Shown one piece after another: positions 16,200-23,958 of a DNA stretch of 33,209 nt. Every line of letters begins with the position of its first letter. Position 1 is the first letter of the stretch. The stretch spans positions 1 to 33,209 of the forward strand of contig DASWMP010000128.1 in NCBI GenBank assembly GCA_036399695.1, written 5' to 3'. Both the position numbers and the translations under genes were made by a program. The notes beneath the pieces are model-generated. The model was not told the DNA's origin and ran no database searches. It worked only from the letters and a program-made list of their open reading frames with translations. This DNA is from DASVEE01 sp036399695 (GTDB taxonomy: Bacteria; Acidobacteriota; Thermoanaerobaculia; Gp7-AA8).

Positions 16200-16820
16200 G
16201 TGAGCGCAATGGTGAAAATGGTGATGGCGAAGTTCTACCAGAAGGCGGCCGGGCATCCCGAGCGCCTCCCGTGGCACCAGGAGGCGCCGCCGCACATCCT
16301 CACGGCGGCCGTAGCGAAGCGAAACGGCCGTGGACGTGCGCTCGACGTCGGTTGCGGCGCGGGGGTTTTCACGACATGGCTGGCGGAGCAGGGGATGGAG
16401 GTGACGGGCATCGATCTCTTTCCTGAGGCGGCGGCAATGGCGCGGGCGCGTGCCGAGCAGCATCATGTGAAGCCGGAGCTCGTCGTCGGCGATCTCTTCG
16501 CGTACGAGCCCGCGCGGCCGTTCGATCTGGTGTTCGATTCCGGCTGCTTACACTCGCTCGTCGGCGGCAGTGTCCCGGCGTACAAACGGAAGCTGCTGAG
16601 CTGGCTCGCCCCCGGCGGCGACTACGTCCTCGGGCACTGGGGAAAGAAACACCCGTTCGACTGGAACCCGATCGGACCACGCCGCCGCTCGCAGGCGACG
16701 ATCGAACGTACCTTCGCGCCGGAACTGCGGCTCGTCGACGCCGAGGTGAAGGATTTCGCGGTGGGGATGCCGTTCGGCAAAACGGTGCGAGGCGTGGGCT
16801 ACTGGTTCCAGCGGCGATGA
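16200..16820 (+). CDS. Class I SAM-dependent methyltransferase
   Basis: 206 residues from a GTG at 16200, chosen because GGAGG sits 7 nt upstream; longer readings run back through the antiporter gene in another frame. SAM-binding motif I is LDVGCGAG (48-55), motif II acidic residue is in VTGIDLFPEA, and motif IV-like FDLVFDSGCLHSL follows. The CLHSL and final MPFGKTVRGVGYWF patterns resemble thiopurine or halide methyltransferase-like small-molecule enzymes, but the substrate cannot be assigned. It ends 8 bp before a long heptamer hairpin and is convergent with the M48 protease gene. Confidence 0.92.
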   Translation: MSAMVKMVMAKFYQKAAGHPERLPWHQEAPPHILTAAVAKRNGRGRALDVGCGAGVFTTWLAEQGMEVTGIDLFPEAAAMARARAEQHHVKPELVVGDLFAYEPARPFDLVFDSGCLHSLVGGSVPAYKRKLLSWLAPGGDYVLGHWGKKHPFDWNPIGPRRRSQATIERTFAPELRLVDAEVKDFAVGMPFGKTVRGVGYWFQRR

Positions 16821-16827
16821 AGCTGTG

Positions 16828-16945
16828 GTCGGTGGGTGAAGCTGTTTTGGGTTGGTTACAGGTTGTTGGTGTTCCGCTCGCGGAGCGCAGCACCAACAAC
16901 GAACAACCAACAACTAACAACCAACAACCGGTGTCACCCACCGAC
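16828..16945. repeat. Heptamer inverted array, site A
   Basis: An outer 12-bp perfect stem (16828-16839 with 16934-16945) encloses five tandem heptamers NAACAAC at 16894-16928. These face a GTTGTTG copy at 16862-16868 preceded by degenerate copies; the inner loop contains GCTC-GCG-GAGC. It lies between convergent genes: 7 bp after the methyltransferase stop and 14 bp before the M48 stop. It shares a 25-bp core with site D. It could act as a bidirectional terminator. Confidence 0.85.
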
Positions 16946-16959
16946 TACGCTTTATCCAC

Positions 16960-17748
16960 CTATGCTCGTCGCTTGATGGCCTGGAACTCCGGCTCGTCGG
17001 TGATGCCGCGGTTGCCGATCTGCTGTGCGCGCTTCTCGGAGTCGCGAACGCGCTCCTCGGTCGTCGGGTGCGTCGAGAAGAACTGTTCGACGCTACTCGG
17101 CTGGCGCTGCTGCTGAGCCATCAGCGTGCGGAACATCGCCGCCATGCCCGCGGGGTTGTAGCCCGCGTCGGCCATGAAGCGGATGCCGAGCTCGTCGGCC
17201 TCACGTTCGGCCTCGCGGCTGAAGCGCGCCAGTGCACCGCCGGCGACGATCTGCGCCGCGATCTCGGAGAGGGCGCCTGGGTTCTGTCCCAGAACGAGGC
17301 CGGCGACGATGCTGAGTCCGTACTGGCGGGACATCTGCTCCGTCGAGTGGCGCGCGATCACGTGACTGATCTCGTGCGCCATGACGCCGGCCAGCTCGGA
17401 AGCCGAACCTGAATTGGCGATGAGGCCGGTGTTGATGTACACGTGGCCGCCGGGAATGGCGAAGGCGTTGATGGCCGGATCGTCGACGACGTGGAACCTC
17501 CACGGCATGTTCGCCATCGGCGTACGGGCGACGATGCGCTGCCCGAGCTGGTTGACGTACGCGTTGAGCTGCGGATCGTTGTTGATCCTCACCTGCCGCG
17601 CGATGTCCTGGGACAACTGCTCGCCGAGCTGCCATTCCTCCTGCACCGAGATGAGATTGAAGTCTCCTCCCGACCCGCCGCAGCCGAACGCGCCGATGGA
17701 GAGCAATGCGAAAAGAGCGAATACGGAGAGACGTCTCTGCTTCTTCAT
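16960..17748 (-). CDS. M48-family metalloprotease lipoprotein
   Basis: 262 residues. N-terminal signal MKKQRRLSVFALFALLSIGAF followed by Gly-Cys23, a lipoprotein-type cleavage site (the -3 position is Ala rather than the usual Leu). M48 catalytic motif HEISH at 125-129, with the third zinc ligand in the EREAD segment (about 181-185). NAFAIPGGHVYINTGLI is the conserved strand preceding the active site. Relatives of this BepA/LoiP type clear misfolded outer-membrane proteins in the periplasm. Length is short because the TPR domain of BepA is absent. There is no clear Shine-Dalgarno; the ATG is the only start that gives the signal peptide. It ends 14 bp from the site A hairpin. Confidence 0.94.
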   Translation of the reverse strand: MKKQRRLSVFALFALLSIGAFGCGGSGGDFNLISVQEEWQLGEQLSQDIARQVRINNDPQLNAYVNQLGQRIVARTPMANMPWRFHVVDDPAINAFAIPGGHVYINTGLIANSGSASELAGVMAHEISHVIARHSTEQMSRQYGLSIVAGLVLGQNPGALSEIAAQIVAGGALARFSREAEREADELGIRFMADAGYNPAGMAAMFRTLMAQQQRQPSSVEQFFSTHPTTEERVRDSEKRAQQIGNRGITDEPEFQAIKRRA

Positions 17749-17815
17749 GAAACAGCGGTTTGTGCATGACGAGTGCCCGTGGCCGCTGGATTGATTTCTG
17801 CACTTTCGGTGGCCT

Positions 17816-18121
17816 ATGAGCGAGCAGAGATTGATTGATGAGCTTCGCGCGCGCGCCGCCGAGGATGCGCGCCGCTTTCAGGCCGACTACCCGGGGCAGC
17901 AACCCAATTCCCTCTGGATCGAGAACAGCTACACAGCGGCTCTTCCTCTGGCGCGTGACGCCGCCGGCGCCTCAGGTAACGAGGGCGTGCATCCCGAGCT
18001 GATGGATGTTTATCGCCAGGAGATCGGGCGCCTTGTCGGCGGCGTTCGCGGTGAGGACAACGAAAGCGATCGTGACGCGGGCGCCGAGCTCGTCCAGCAG
18101 CCGACGCCGGGGGAGCACTGA
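17816..18121 (+). CDS. Small hydrophilic protein coupled to the SDR gene
   Basis: 101 residues, acidic and hydrophilic, with no signal peptide, membrane segment or family I recognise. The sequence is mainly helical at the start (MSEQRLIDELRARAAEDARRF) and probably disordered at the end (GEDNESDRDAGAELVQQ). Its TGA overlaps the ATG of the next gene by one base (18119-18123), so translation is coupled. The first ATG lacks a Shine-Dalgarno and is 67 bp from the divergent M48 gene. Probably a stress-related accessory protein by association with the SDR; function unknown. Confidence 0.75.
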   Translation: MSEQRLIDELRARAAEDARRFQADYPGQQPNSLWIENSYTAALPLARDAAGASGNEGVHPELMDVYRQEIGRLVGGVRGEDNESDRDAGAELVQQPTPGEH

Positions 18122-19002
18122 TGAGCGAGAGCCGCGATCCGAAGCAGGGGAAGAAGCCGGCGTCGCACGTGCCGGAGCAGGATCCGCCCGGAGTCGAGCG
18201 GGAGCTGAGACCGAAGGCTGATCATGGGGAGAAGAGCTACAAGGGCTGCGGCAAGCTGCACGGCCTCGCCGCCATCATCACCGGCGGCGACAGCGGCATC
18301 GGCCGGGCCATCGCCATCGCCTTCGCACGCGAAGGGGCCGACGTCGCCATCGGATACCTCTCGGAGAAGGAAGAAGAGGACGCCGCTGAGACCGCACGCT
18401 GGGTCGAGGAGGCGGGGCGCCGCTGCATCCGTCAGCGCTTCGACGTGAAGAGCAAAGCCGCCTGCACCGAATTCGTCGATGGCGTGGCGAAGGAGCTCGG
18501 ACGGCTCGACATCGTCGTCAACAACGCCGCGTATCAGATGGCGCAGAAGTCGATTCTCGACATCACCGAGGAGCAGTTGGAGGGAACATTCCGGACCAAC
18601 ATCTTCGGCTACATCTACATGGTGCAGGCCGCGCTGCCGCATCTGAAGGAGGGGGCCGTCATCCTGAACACAGGGTCGGTGACCGCACTCAAGGGCAACC
18701 CGTCACTGCTCGACTACTCGGCGACCAAGGGTGCGATCCACACGTTCACCCGTGCGCTCGCGCAGAGCCTGGCGGAGAAGGGCATCCGCGTGAACTGTGT
18801 GGCTCCGGGTCCGGTCTGGACGCCGCTGATCCCTGCCACGATGGAGAAGAAAGACGTGGAGAGCTTCGGCAGCGACACGTTGTGGGGCCGTCCCGCCCAG
18901 CCGGCGGAGATTGCGCCGTCGTACGTGTTCCTGGCGTCGAAGGACGGCAAGTACTACACGGGCGAGACGTTCGCGCCCACGGGTAGCGATCCGTCGCGCT
19001 GA
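18121..19002 (+). CDS. SDR-family oxidoreductase, general-stress (YhxC/YghA-like) type
   Basis: 293 residues. A ~45-residue charged N-terminal extension precedes the Rossmann fold. Cofactor motif TGGDSGIG (54-61), NNAA (about 134-137), catalytic Ser186 in NTGSV, and YSATK giving Tyr199 and Lys203. The extension and the pattern LDYSATKGAIHTFTRALAQ and PVWTPLIPATM are characteristic of the stress-inducible SDR group (Bacillus GSP39 and E. coli YghA relatives), which use NAD(P)H with aldehyde or ketone substrates. It follows the small upstream gene with a one-base stop/start overlap; GGGGGAG just upstream serves as Shine-Dalgarno. It ends 2 bp before the site B heptamer array. Confidence 0.94.
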   Translation: MSESRDPKQGKKPASHVPEQDPPGVERELRPKADHGEKSYKGCGKLHGLAAIITGGDSGIGRAIAIAFAREGADVAIGYLSEKEEEDAAETARWVEEAGRRCIRQRFDVKSKAACTEFVDGVAKELGRLDIVVNNAAYQMAQKSILDITEEQLEGTFRTNIFGYIYMVQAALPHLKEGAVILNTGSVTALKGNPSLLDYSATKGAIHTFTRALAQSLAEKGIRVNCVAPGPVWTPLIPATMEKKDVESFGSDTLWGRPAQPAEIAPSYVFLASKDGKYYTGETFAPTGSDPSR

Positions 19003-19004
19003 TC

Positions 19005-19097
19005 GATTGAGAATTGAGGATTGAGGATTGAGAAGACAAAGCGCCGACGGCGGCTTCTCGAGCGCCTTCCTCCATTCTCAATCCTCAATCCTCAATC
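19005..19097. repeat. Heptamer inverted array, site B
   Basis: Left arm 19005-19032 is GATTGAG, AATTGAG, GATTGAG, GATTGAG. The right arm 19070-19097 is CTCCATT followed by three CTCAATC. The 28-bp arms pair with 3 mismatches across a 37-bp spacer. The left arm starts 2 bp after the SDR stop; the right arm overlaps the last codons of the minus-strand HD gene. Confidence 0.92.
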
Positions 19098-19687
19098 CCG
19101 TCCAGCTCCCACGCCAGATTCTCCCGCGCAGTTTCTTCAAACCGCTCGTGCATCGCGGCCGTGAGAAAGATCTGCTCTTTCTCCGCGAATGCGCGCAGCA
19201 CGCCGGCGCGGCCGGCGCGGAACATCGCCTCCGGCACCCACGAGTACTCGTACCGCACTCCCTCGATGTACCGCTCGTAGCGCTCGCGCGGGGCACCGAG
19301 AATTGCCAGATCGGCGTCGAGCAACACGTGCGTCTCCGGCGGGAGATCTCCGGGGGCATGCGTTTTCGTGGCGAGAATCAGCCGTTCCACCAGATCGATC
19401 GTGGCGCGCGGGAACTGCAGGTCCGTGAGCGCCTCGCGCGCGACGTCCGCGCTCCGCTCCTCGTTCGAGCCGCGACGGTCGTAGATCACGTCCTGGAACC
19501 ACATCGCCGCGAGCACCGCATCGCTCTCGCCGCGCAGGAGGTCGAGCATCTCCGCCAGATGCTCCAGCGTGTGGTAGCGGCGGTGTTCTTCGCGATAGTG
19601 CGACTCCACCTCGGCCCACCAGAGCTCCGCCGTCGATTGCGTGCCGCCGTGCTTCATCGCCAGAGAGAGGAATTCGTCGCGCAGCAT
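19085..19687 (-). CDS. HD-superfamily phosphohydrolase-like protein (COG4339 type) with altered HD motif
   Basis: 200 residues from ATG 19687; a longer reading from 19735 overlaps the divergent gene. Motifs of the COG4339 group: RRYHTLEHLAEMLDLL (metal-binding His39 and His43), WFQDVIYD (63-70) and NEERSAD. In relatives I remember the third block as WFHD, so the His of the HD dyad is Gln here (codon CAG). The C-terminal residues GIED and the TGA stop are encoded inside the heptamer array of site B. Only 22 bp separate its start from that of the divergent DUF255 gene. Likely a cytoplasmic hydrolase with unknown substrate, and activity may be changed. Confidence 0.85.
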   Translation of the reverse strand: MLRDEFLSLAMKHGGTQSTAELWWAEVESHYREEHRRYHTLEHLAEMLDLLRGESDAVLAAMWFQDVIYDRRGSNEERSADVAREALTDLQFPRATIDLVERLILATKTHAPGDLPPETHVLLDADLAILGAPRERYERYIEGVRYEYSWVPEAMFRAGRAGVLRAFAEKEQIFLTAAMHERFEETARENLAWELDGIED

Positions 19688-19709
19688 GATCCCGAAGAAT
19701 CTAACGTGA

Positions 19710-21347
19710 ATGGCCGGTGTTGCGAAGCACCGCATGCTCCGGTTCCTTCTCGCGGTGTTCCTGGCGGTCCTGCCAGTCAGTATCCAGGCGCAGAGCCGCT
19801 ACTTTGCGCGGAACGCGCAGACGGCCGTGCAGTGGTCGCCCTGGAGCGAGGCGACGCTCGCCAAGGCCAGACGTGACGGCAAGCCGCTCTTCGTCACCGT
19901 CGGCGCCGCGAGCTGCCACCCCTGCCACGTCCTCGAGCGTGAAGCGTTCAGCGATCCGGAGATCGCCGGGATGCTCAACAACTACTTCGTCCCGGTGCTG
20001 ATCGATCGCGACGACTATCCGGAGCTCGACGCCGTCTTCGCCACGCTCACCCAGTCGCCCGAATGGCCTAAGGTGGCGATCGTGACGCCGGCCCTCGAGC
20101 CGGTGATCGTCACCGTTGCACCGAAGGCGGCCGAGGTCAGCCGCCTGCTCGTCATCCACTCGAACCGCTGGGCGCGGGAGCGCGCCAGAGTCCAGACGGA
20201 AGCGGCCGAGAATCTCGCCCGGTTCCGCACGCTCGGCCCTGTCCCGCTTCCATCCCGCGCGCTCGACGACGAGGCCCTCCGCACGCTCGCCGGCAGCCGC
20301 GAGTACGACCAGATCGGCGGCGGCTTCCATCGCGACGCCCAGCACTTCGAAAAACGCCTCCCCGATCAGGCCACGCTCGCCCTCGCGTACCTCGACGCCT
20401 GGCAGCGGACGAAAGACCCCCGCTTCGCAGACGTGACCCGCGCCACGCTCGACTACATCGTCCGCGACCTCGCTCAACCCGACACCTTCGCTTTCCAGGC
20501 CAGCCAGGACTCCGACAGCCTCATCCCGCGTCATGGGCCCGAGCTCGTTCGCGGTGTCTTCTACGAGTGGACCCGCGACGAGCTACGCCGACTCCTCGGC
20601 GAAAAGGCCGACCTGGCGATTCGTTACTACGGCATCCCGGCGGAAGGCGGCGCCGTCCCCTACGTCGCGGCCCCCGACATCGCCGACGATTACCGCGACG
20701 AGCTCGCCGCCGCGCGCGCCCTGCTGCTCGACGTGCGCTCGAAACGTCCGGCCCCTTTCCGCGATACGAAGATCGTGGCCGGCTGGAACGGCCTGGCCAT
20801 TTCCGCCCTCGCCCGCGCCGGTGTGCTGCTCAACGAGCCCCGCTACTTCGACGCCGCCCGCCTCGCCGCCCGGTACGTGACCACGAAGCTCTGGAACGCG
20901 AAGACACAGACGCTCTCCCGCACCGCCGGCGTCGCCGCCCTCGACGAGGACTACGCCCTCCTGACGCAAGGACTGGTCGACCTCTCCGACGCCACGCTGG
21001 AATCGCGCTGGCTCGACCTCGCCCGCGCCATCAACGCTCAAAGCGCCCGCGCCACGACCGCGCTCCCGCCCCCGTTACGCACGATCCCGATCTCCCGCCC
21101 CGCAGTGACGGCAGCGAAGATCGCCGACCGCCAGCTCCTCATCGCCGGCGACCCCTTCGCCAACGACACACGTGCCCTCATCCGCGCCGCCTTCGAGCAC
21201 CGCACCCGAAACGTAGTCCTCCTGCCGGCCACCAAAGACTTCCTCAAAGGTACCCACCTGGAAGCCGCCACGGCCTGGCTCTGCAACAACGGCGAATGCC
21301 GCCCCCCCACCAGCGACCCCTCCACACTCACGAAACTGCTCGAGTGA
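19710..21347 (+). CDS. Secreted thioredoxin-like DUF255 protein (YyaL / SPATA20 family)
   Basis: 545 residues from ATG 19710; the ATG at 19734 is an alternative that still leaves a full signal peptide (MLRFLLAVFLAVLPVSIQAQ). Thioredoxin-like DUF255 domain: GAASCHPCHVLEREAFSDPEIA, with CHPC in place of the usual CHWC, then LIDRDDYPELDAVF. The C-terminal part resembles the (alpha/alpha)6 barrel region of the family (KIVAGWNGLAISALARAG; YEWTRDEL). Usual members are about 650-700 residues and mostly cytoplasmic, so this one is shorter and exported. The role is unproven; redox or glycan-related functions have been proposed for the family. Adjacent on the left is the divergent HD gene. Confidence 0.9.
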   Translation: MAGVAKHRMLRFLLAVFLAVLPVSIQAQSRYFARNAQTAVQWSPWSEATLAKARRDGKPLFVTVGAASCHPCHVLEREAFSDPEIAGMLNNYFVPVLIDRDDYPELDAVFATLTQSPEWPKVAIVTPALEPVIVTVAPKAAEVSRLLVIHSNRWARERARVQTEAAENLARFRTLGPVPLPSRALDDEALRTLAGSREYDQIGGGFHRDAQHFEKRLPDQATLALAYLDAWQRTKDPRFADVTRATLDYIVRDLAQPDTFAFQASQDSDSLIPRHGPELVRGVFYEWTRDELRRLLGEKADLAIRYYGIPAEGGAVPYVAAPDIADDYRDELAAARALLLDVRSKRPAPFRDTKIVAGWNGLAISALARAGVLLNEPRYFDAARLAARYVTTKLWNAKTQTLSRTAGVAALDEDYALLTQGLVDLSDATLESRWLDLARAINAQSARATTALPPPLRTIPISRPAVTAAKIADRQLLIAGDPFANDTRALIRAAFEHRTRNVVLLPATKDFLKGTHLEAATAWLCNNGECRPPTSDPSTLTKLLE

Positions 21348-21349
21348 TA

Positions 21350-21524
21350 CAGGGATGACGACTGGGGGCCTCCGGCGGGCGGCCACGGGCCGCAGCGCTT
21401 GTTGGCAAAGCCGCAGTCGACCCTACTTACTAACGTGTTGATCGCGACGCCGTCCGCCGAGCCTATGGCAACAAGCGCTGCGGCCCGTGGCCGCCCGCCG
21501 GAGGCCCCTCGTCCGTCATCCCTG
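21350..21524. repeat. Long inverted repeat (~55-bp arms)
   Basis: Left arm 21350-21407 and right arm 21470-21524 are near-perfect reverse complements; both carry CAGGGATGACG, GGCCTCCGGCGGGCGG and CCACGGGCCGCAGCGCTTGTT. The spacer of about 62 bp is unrelated. It starts 2 bp after the DUF255 stop. A diverged half copy is present at about 29901-29954, so it is a dispersed repeat and not just a terminator. Confidence 0.9.
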
Positions 21525-21530
21525 TTGGCG

Positions 21531-21536
21531 TAGAAT
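21531..21536 (+). promoter_or_regulatory. -10-like TAGAAT 8 nt before the response regulator start
   Basis: TAGAAT at 21531-21536 is followed by 8 nt and the ATG at 21545. No Shine-Dalgarno is present, so a leaderless transcript is likely. There is no convincing -35. It borders the end of the long inverted repeat. Confidence 0.4.
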
Positions 21537-21544
21537 CGCGCGCA

Positions 21545-22255
21545 ATGCGGCCGGCGAACAGTGTCGTGGCGGTGGTGGACGACGAGGAGAACATTCGGGA
21601 GACCGTCGGCTTTGCGTTGCGGCGGGAGGGGTATCCGGTCGAGTTGTATGCCACCGGGCTCGAAGCCTGGAGAGCGTTTCAGCAGAAACTGCCCGGGCTC
21701 GTCATCCTCGACATCCTCATGCCCGAGATGGACGGCCTCGAATTGTGCAGGCGGCTGCGCGGGCGGTCCGAGACCTTACCGATCGTCTTCCTCACCTCGC
21801 GCGACGAAGAGCTCGACCGCGTGCTCGGGCTCGAGATCGGCGCCGACGACTACCTCTGCAAACCCTTCTCGATGCGTGAGCTCATCGCGCGCGTCAAAGT
21901 GCTGTTCCGGCGTGCGGCGCTCGACCAGAACGTTGCGCCCAAGGCGCCGGCTGATGCTCCGTTGCGGAGTGGGGAGCTCGAGCTCGATCTTCAGCGTTAC
22001 ACCGTTCGCTGGAAGGGGCTGCCCGTCAACCTCACCGTTACTGAGTTCATGATGCTGCATGCCCTCGTGCGCTATCCCGGCCACGTCAAGTCGCGCAAAC
22101 AGCTCCACCAGGACGGCTATCCTCACGATGCCTACGTGAGCGATCGCACCATCGACAGCCACATCAAGCGCGTGCGGCGGAAGTTCGAAGAAGTCGACGC
22201 CGCCTTCGACCGGGTGGAGACCGTATACGGGCTGGGGTACCGGTGGAAAGAGTGA
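21545..22255 (+). CDS. OmpR/PhoB-family response regulator, ChvI-like
   Basis: 236 residues. Receiver domain 1-120 with acidic pocket DDE (12-14), phospho-acceptor Asp56 in LVILDILMP, Thr in VFLTS and Lys in YLCKPF. C-terminal winged helix (about 135-236): LTVTEFMMLHALVRYPGHVKSRKQL, then the recognition-helix segment VSDRTIDSHIKRVRRKF and VETVYGLGYRW. Together with the kinase downstream it matches the ChvG/ChvI type, which in alphaproteobacteria senses envelope or acid stress. The gap to the kinase is 139 bp and contains the site C heptamer array, an unusual separation for such a pair. Its stop codon lies inside the first heptamer. Confidence 0.95.
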   Translation: MRPANSVVAVVDDEENIRETVGFALRREGYPVELYATGLEAWRAFQQKLPGLVILDILMPEMDGLELCRRLRGRSETLPIVFLTSRDEELDRVLGLEIGADDYLCKPFSMRELIARVKVLFRRAALDQNVAPKAPADAPLRSGELELDLQRYTVRWKGLPVNLTVTEFMMLHALVRYPGHVKSRKQLHQDGYPHDAYVSDRTIDSHIKRVRRKFEEVDAAFDRVETVYGLGYRWKE

Positions 22256-22345
22256 ATGCAGAACGCAGAACGCAGAACGATGAAATGAGAAAGTACGCGG
22301 AGCGGAACCTTCTTCCTTCTGCGTTCTGCGCTCTGCGTTCTGCGT
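22254..22345. repeat. Heptamer inverted array, site C
   Basis: Left arm 22254-22281 is GAATGCA, GAACGCA, GAACGCA, GAACGAT. The right arm 22318-22345 is TCTGCGT, TCTGCGC, TCTGCGT, TCTGCGT. They pair after a two-base shift across a 36-bp spacer. The TGA stop of the response regulator uses the first two bases of the array. It lies between the two genes of a two-component system on the same strand. Confidence 0.92.
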
Positions 22346-22394
22346 TCTCTGGCTCTCACGCGCCGTTCTCGACGACACGTCCTCCGTCACTCTC

Positions 22395-23927
22395 ATGAAA
22401 CGCACCCAGCGCCACCTCTCCCGCCTCCCGTTCCGACTCCTCGCCTTCAACCTCCTGCTCGTCTTCCTGCCGGTGGCGGGCGTGCTGTTCCTCGGCGAGT
22501 ACGAGCAGCGGCTCGAAAGTGCGGAGATCCGTTCCATGACCGATCACGCGCGCATCGTCGCCGCCGCCATCGGAGGAGGGGAGGGGCTCGACGTACAACG
22601 CTTCGAGGACATCGTCCGCCGCGCCCGTGTCACCGACGTGCGCGTCCGCCTCGTCGATGCCAAGGGGCTCGTCGTCGGCGATTCCGAACGCTTCTTTCCG
22701 CAGCCCGTGCGGCAACCGCGGACTGACCGCCATAACCTGCTGTATCGCGTCGGCGTCTTCCTGATCCGCCCGATCGTCCGGCTCGTCCGTCCACCCGAGG
22801 CGCCGCTGCAGCTCGACTTCTACGACAACGCCCAGCGCCTCGGCGGCAGCGAGATCATCACGGCGCTCCGCGGCCATGAAGGGTTCGACAAGAAGATCTC
22901 CGCGCCGGGTGAGCGCTCCGTCACCCTGTATCGCACCATCCCGGTGCGCGCCGGCGGCAGCGTGGCCGGCGCCGTCGTGGCGTCGAAGAGCACCTTCAGC
23001 ATCCTGCAGGACCTTTACGCCGTGCGGCTGCGCGTCATGCGCATCTTCGTGGCCTCGGTGCTCGTGGCCATCCTGCTCAGCATCTTCATCTCCACGACGA
23101 TCGTCCGCCCGCTGCGGCTCCTGCGCCTCGAAGCTCGGGCCATCCTCGACCGCCGCAACCGAATCCGAGGGCACTTCAAGACCTCGACGCGGCTCGACGA
23201 GATCGGGGATCTGTCGCGAGCCCTCGAGCGGATCATGCGCCGTCTCGACGCTCACCTCGGGCTCGTCGAGACGTTCGCCTCGGACGTCTCGCACGAGCTC
23301 AAGAACCCGCTCGCTTCCATCCGCAACGCGAACGAGATGCTGGCCGAAAGCGGCAACCCGGCCGACCGCCGCCGCTTCTCCCGCATCATCGAGCAGGAAG
23401 TGGCGCGCATGGAGCGCCTCATCTCCGGCGTGCGCGAGATCTCCGTCATCGACGCGGAGCTCGTGCGCGAAGAGCGCATGCCGGTCAACCTCGGCGAACT
23501 GCTGGCGAAGATCGTCGAAGGCTTTCGCATCCGGGAAGGGGAGCGCATCCGCTTCGACCTGCAACTGCCGGAGCACGAGGTCATCGTGGCCGGCTCCGAG
23601 GATCGCTTCATCCAGGTGTACGAGAACGTCCTGGATAACGCCGTCAGCTTCTCGCCTCCCGGCTGCGCCGTGCAGATCGAGCTGATGGTGGAGGACGGGG
23701 CCGCCATCACCCGCATTTCCGATCAGGGGCCGGGCATCCCCGACTCCACGCGCACCCGCATCTTCGACCGCTTCTTCACCTTCCGCCCGGACGCCGGCCA
23801 CCACGACAGCCACACCGGCCTCGGGCTGGCCATCGTGAAAGCCATCGTGCAGGGCTACGGCGGAGCCATCCACGCTGCCACCGCCGAGCGCGGAGCCGTC
23901 TTCACGATCCGCCTGCCCCGCACGTGA
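22395..23927 (+). CDS. Sensor histidine kinase, ChvG-like
   Basis: 510 residues. TM1 about 13-34, periplasmic sensor about 35-212, TM2 about 213-236, HAMP about 236-290, HisKA with phospho-acceptor His300 in FASDVSHELKNPLASI, then a HATPase domain: N box QVYENVLDNAVSFSPPG, G1 DQGPGIP and G2 TGLGLAIVKAIV. The layout and the HELKNPLASIR block match the ChvG kinases that pair with ChvI-like regulators, consistent with the gene upstream. No Shine-Dalgarno is visible before the ATG. The heptamer hairpin between the two genes may influence how much kinase is made relative to regulator; that is inference. The C-terminus is complete. Confidence 0.95.
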   Translation: MKRTQRHLSRLPFRLLAFNLLLVFLPVAGVLFLGEYEQRLESAEIRSMTDHARIVAAAIGGGEGLDVQRFEDIVRRARVTDVRVRLVDAKGLVVGDSERFFPQPVRQPRTDRHNLLYRVGVFLIRPIVRLVRPPEAPLQLDFYDNAQRLGGSEIITALRGHEGFDKKISAPGERSVTLYRTIPVRAGGSVAGAVVASKSTFSILQDLYAVRLRVMRIFVASVLVAILLSIFISTTIVRPLRLLRLEARAILDRRNRIRGHFKTSTRLDEIGDLSRALERIMRRLDAHLGLVETFASDVSHELKNPLASIRNANEMLAESGNPADRRRFSRIIEQEVARMERLISGVREISVIDAELVREERMPVNLGELLAKIVEGFRIREGERIRFDLQLPEHEVIVAGSEDRFIQVYENVLDNAVSFSPPGCAVQIELMVEDGAAITRISDQGPGIPDSTRTRIFDRFFTFRPDAGHHDSHTGLGLAIVKAIVQGYGGAIHAATAERGAVFTIRLPRT

Positions 23928-23946
23928 GGGGGGAGACGCCCCGCGC

Positions 23947-23952
23947 TAAACT
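23947..23952 (+). promoter_or_regulatory. -10-like TAAACT 6 nt before the signal-peptidase homologue
   Basis: TAAACT at 23947-23952, then 6 nt, then ATG at 23959. No Shine-Dalgarno and no good -35 are seen. The pattern matches other genes in the window whose ATG follows a -10 box by 6-8 nt. Confidence 0.35.
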
Positions 23953-23958
23953 CCCCAC

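Noticed and set aside
22356..23873. A 505-residue frame opposite the histidine kinase
   Set aside because: The kinase has all HisKA and HATPase motifs in the plus frame; the opposite frame has none and begins inside the other gene.
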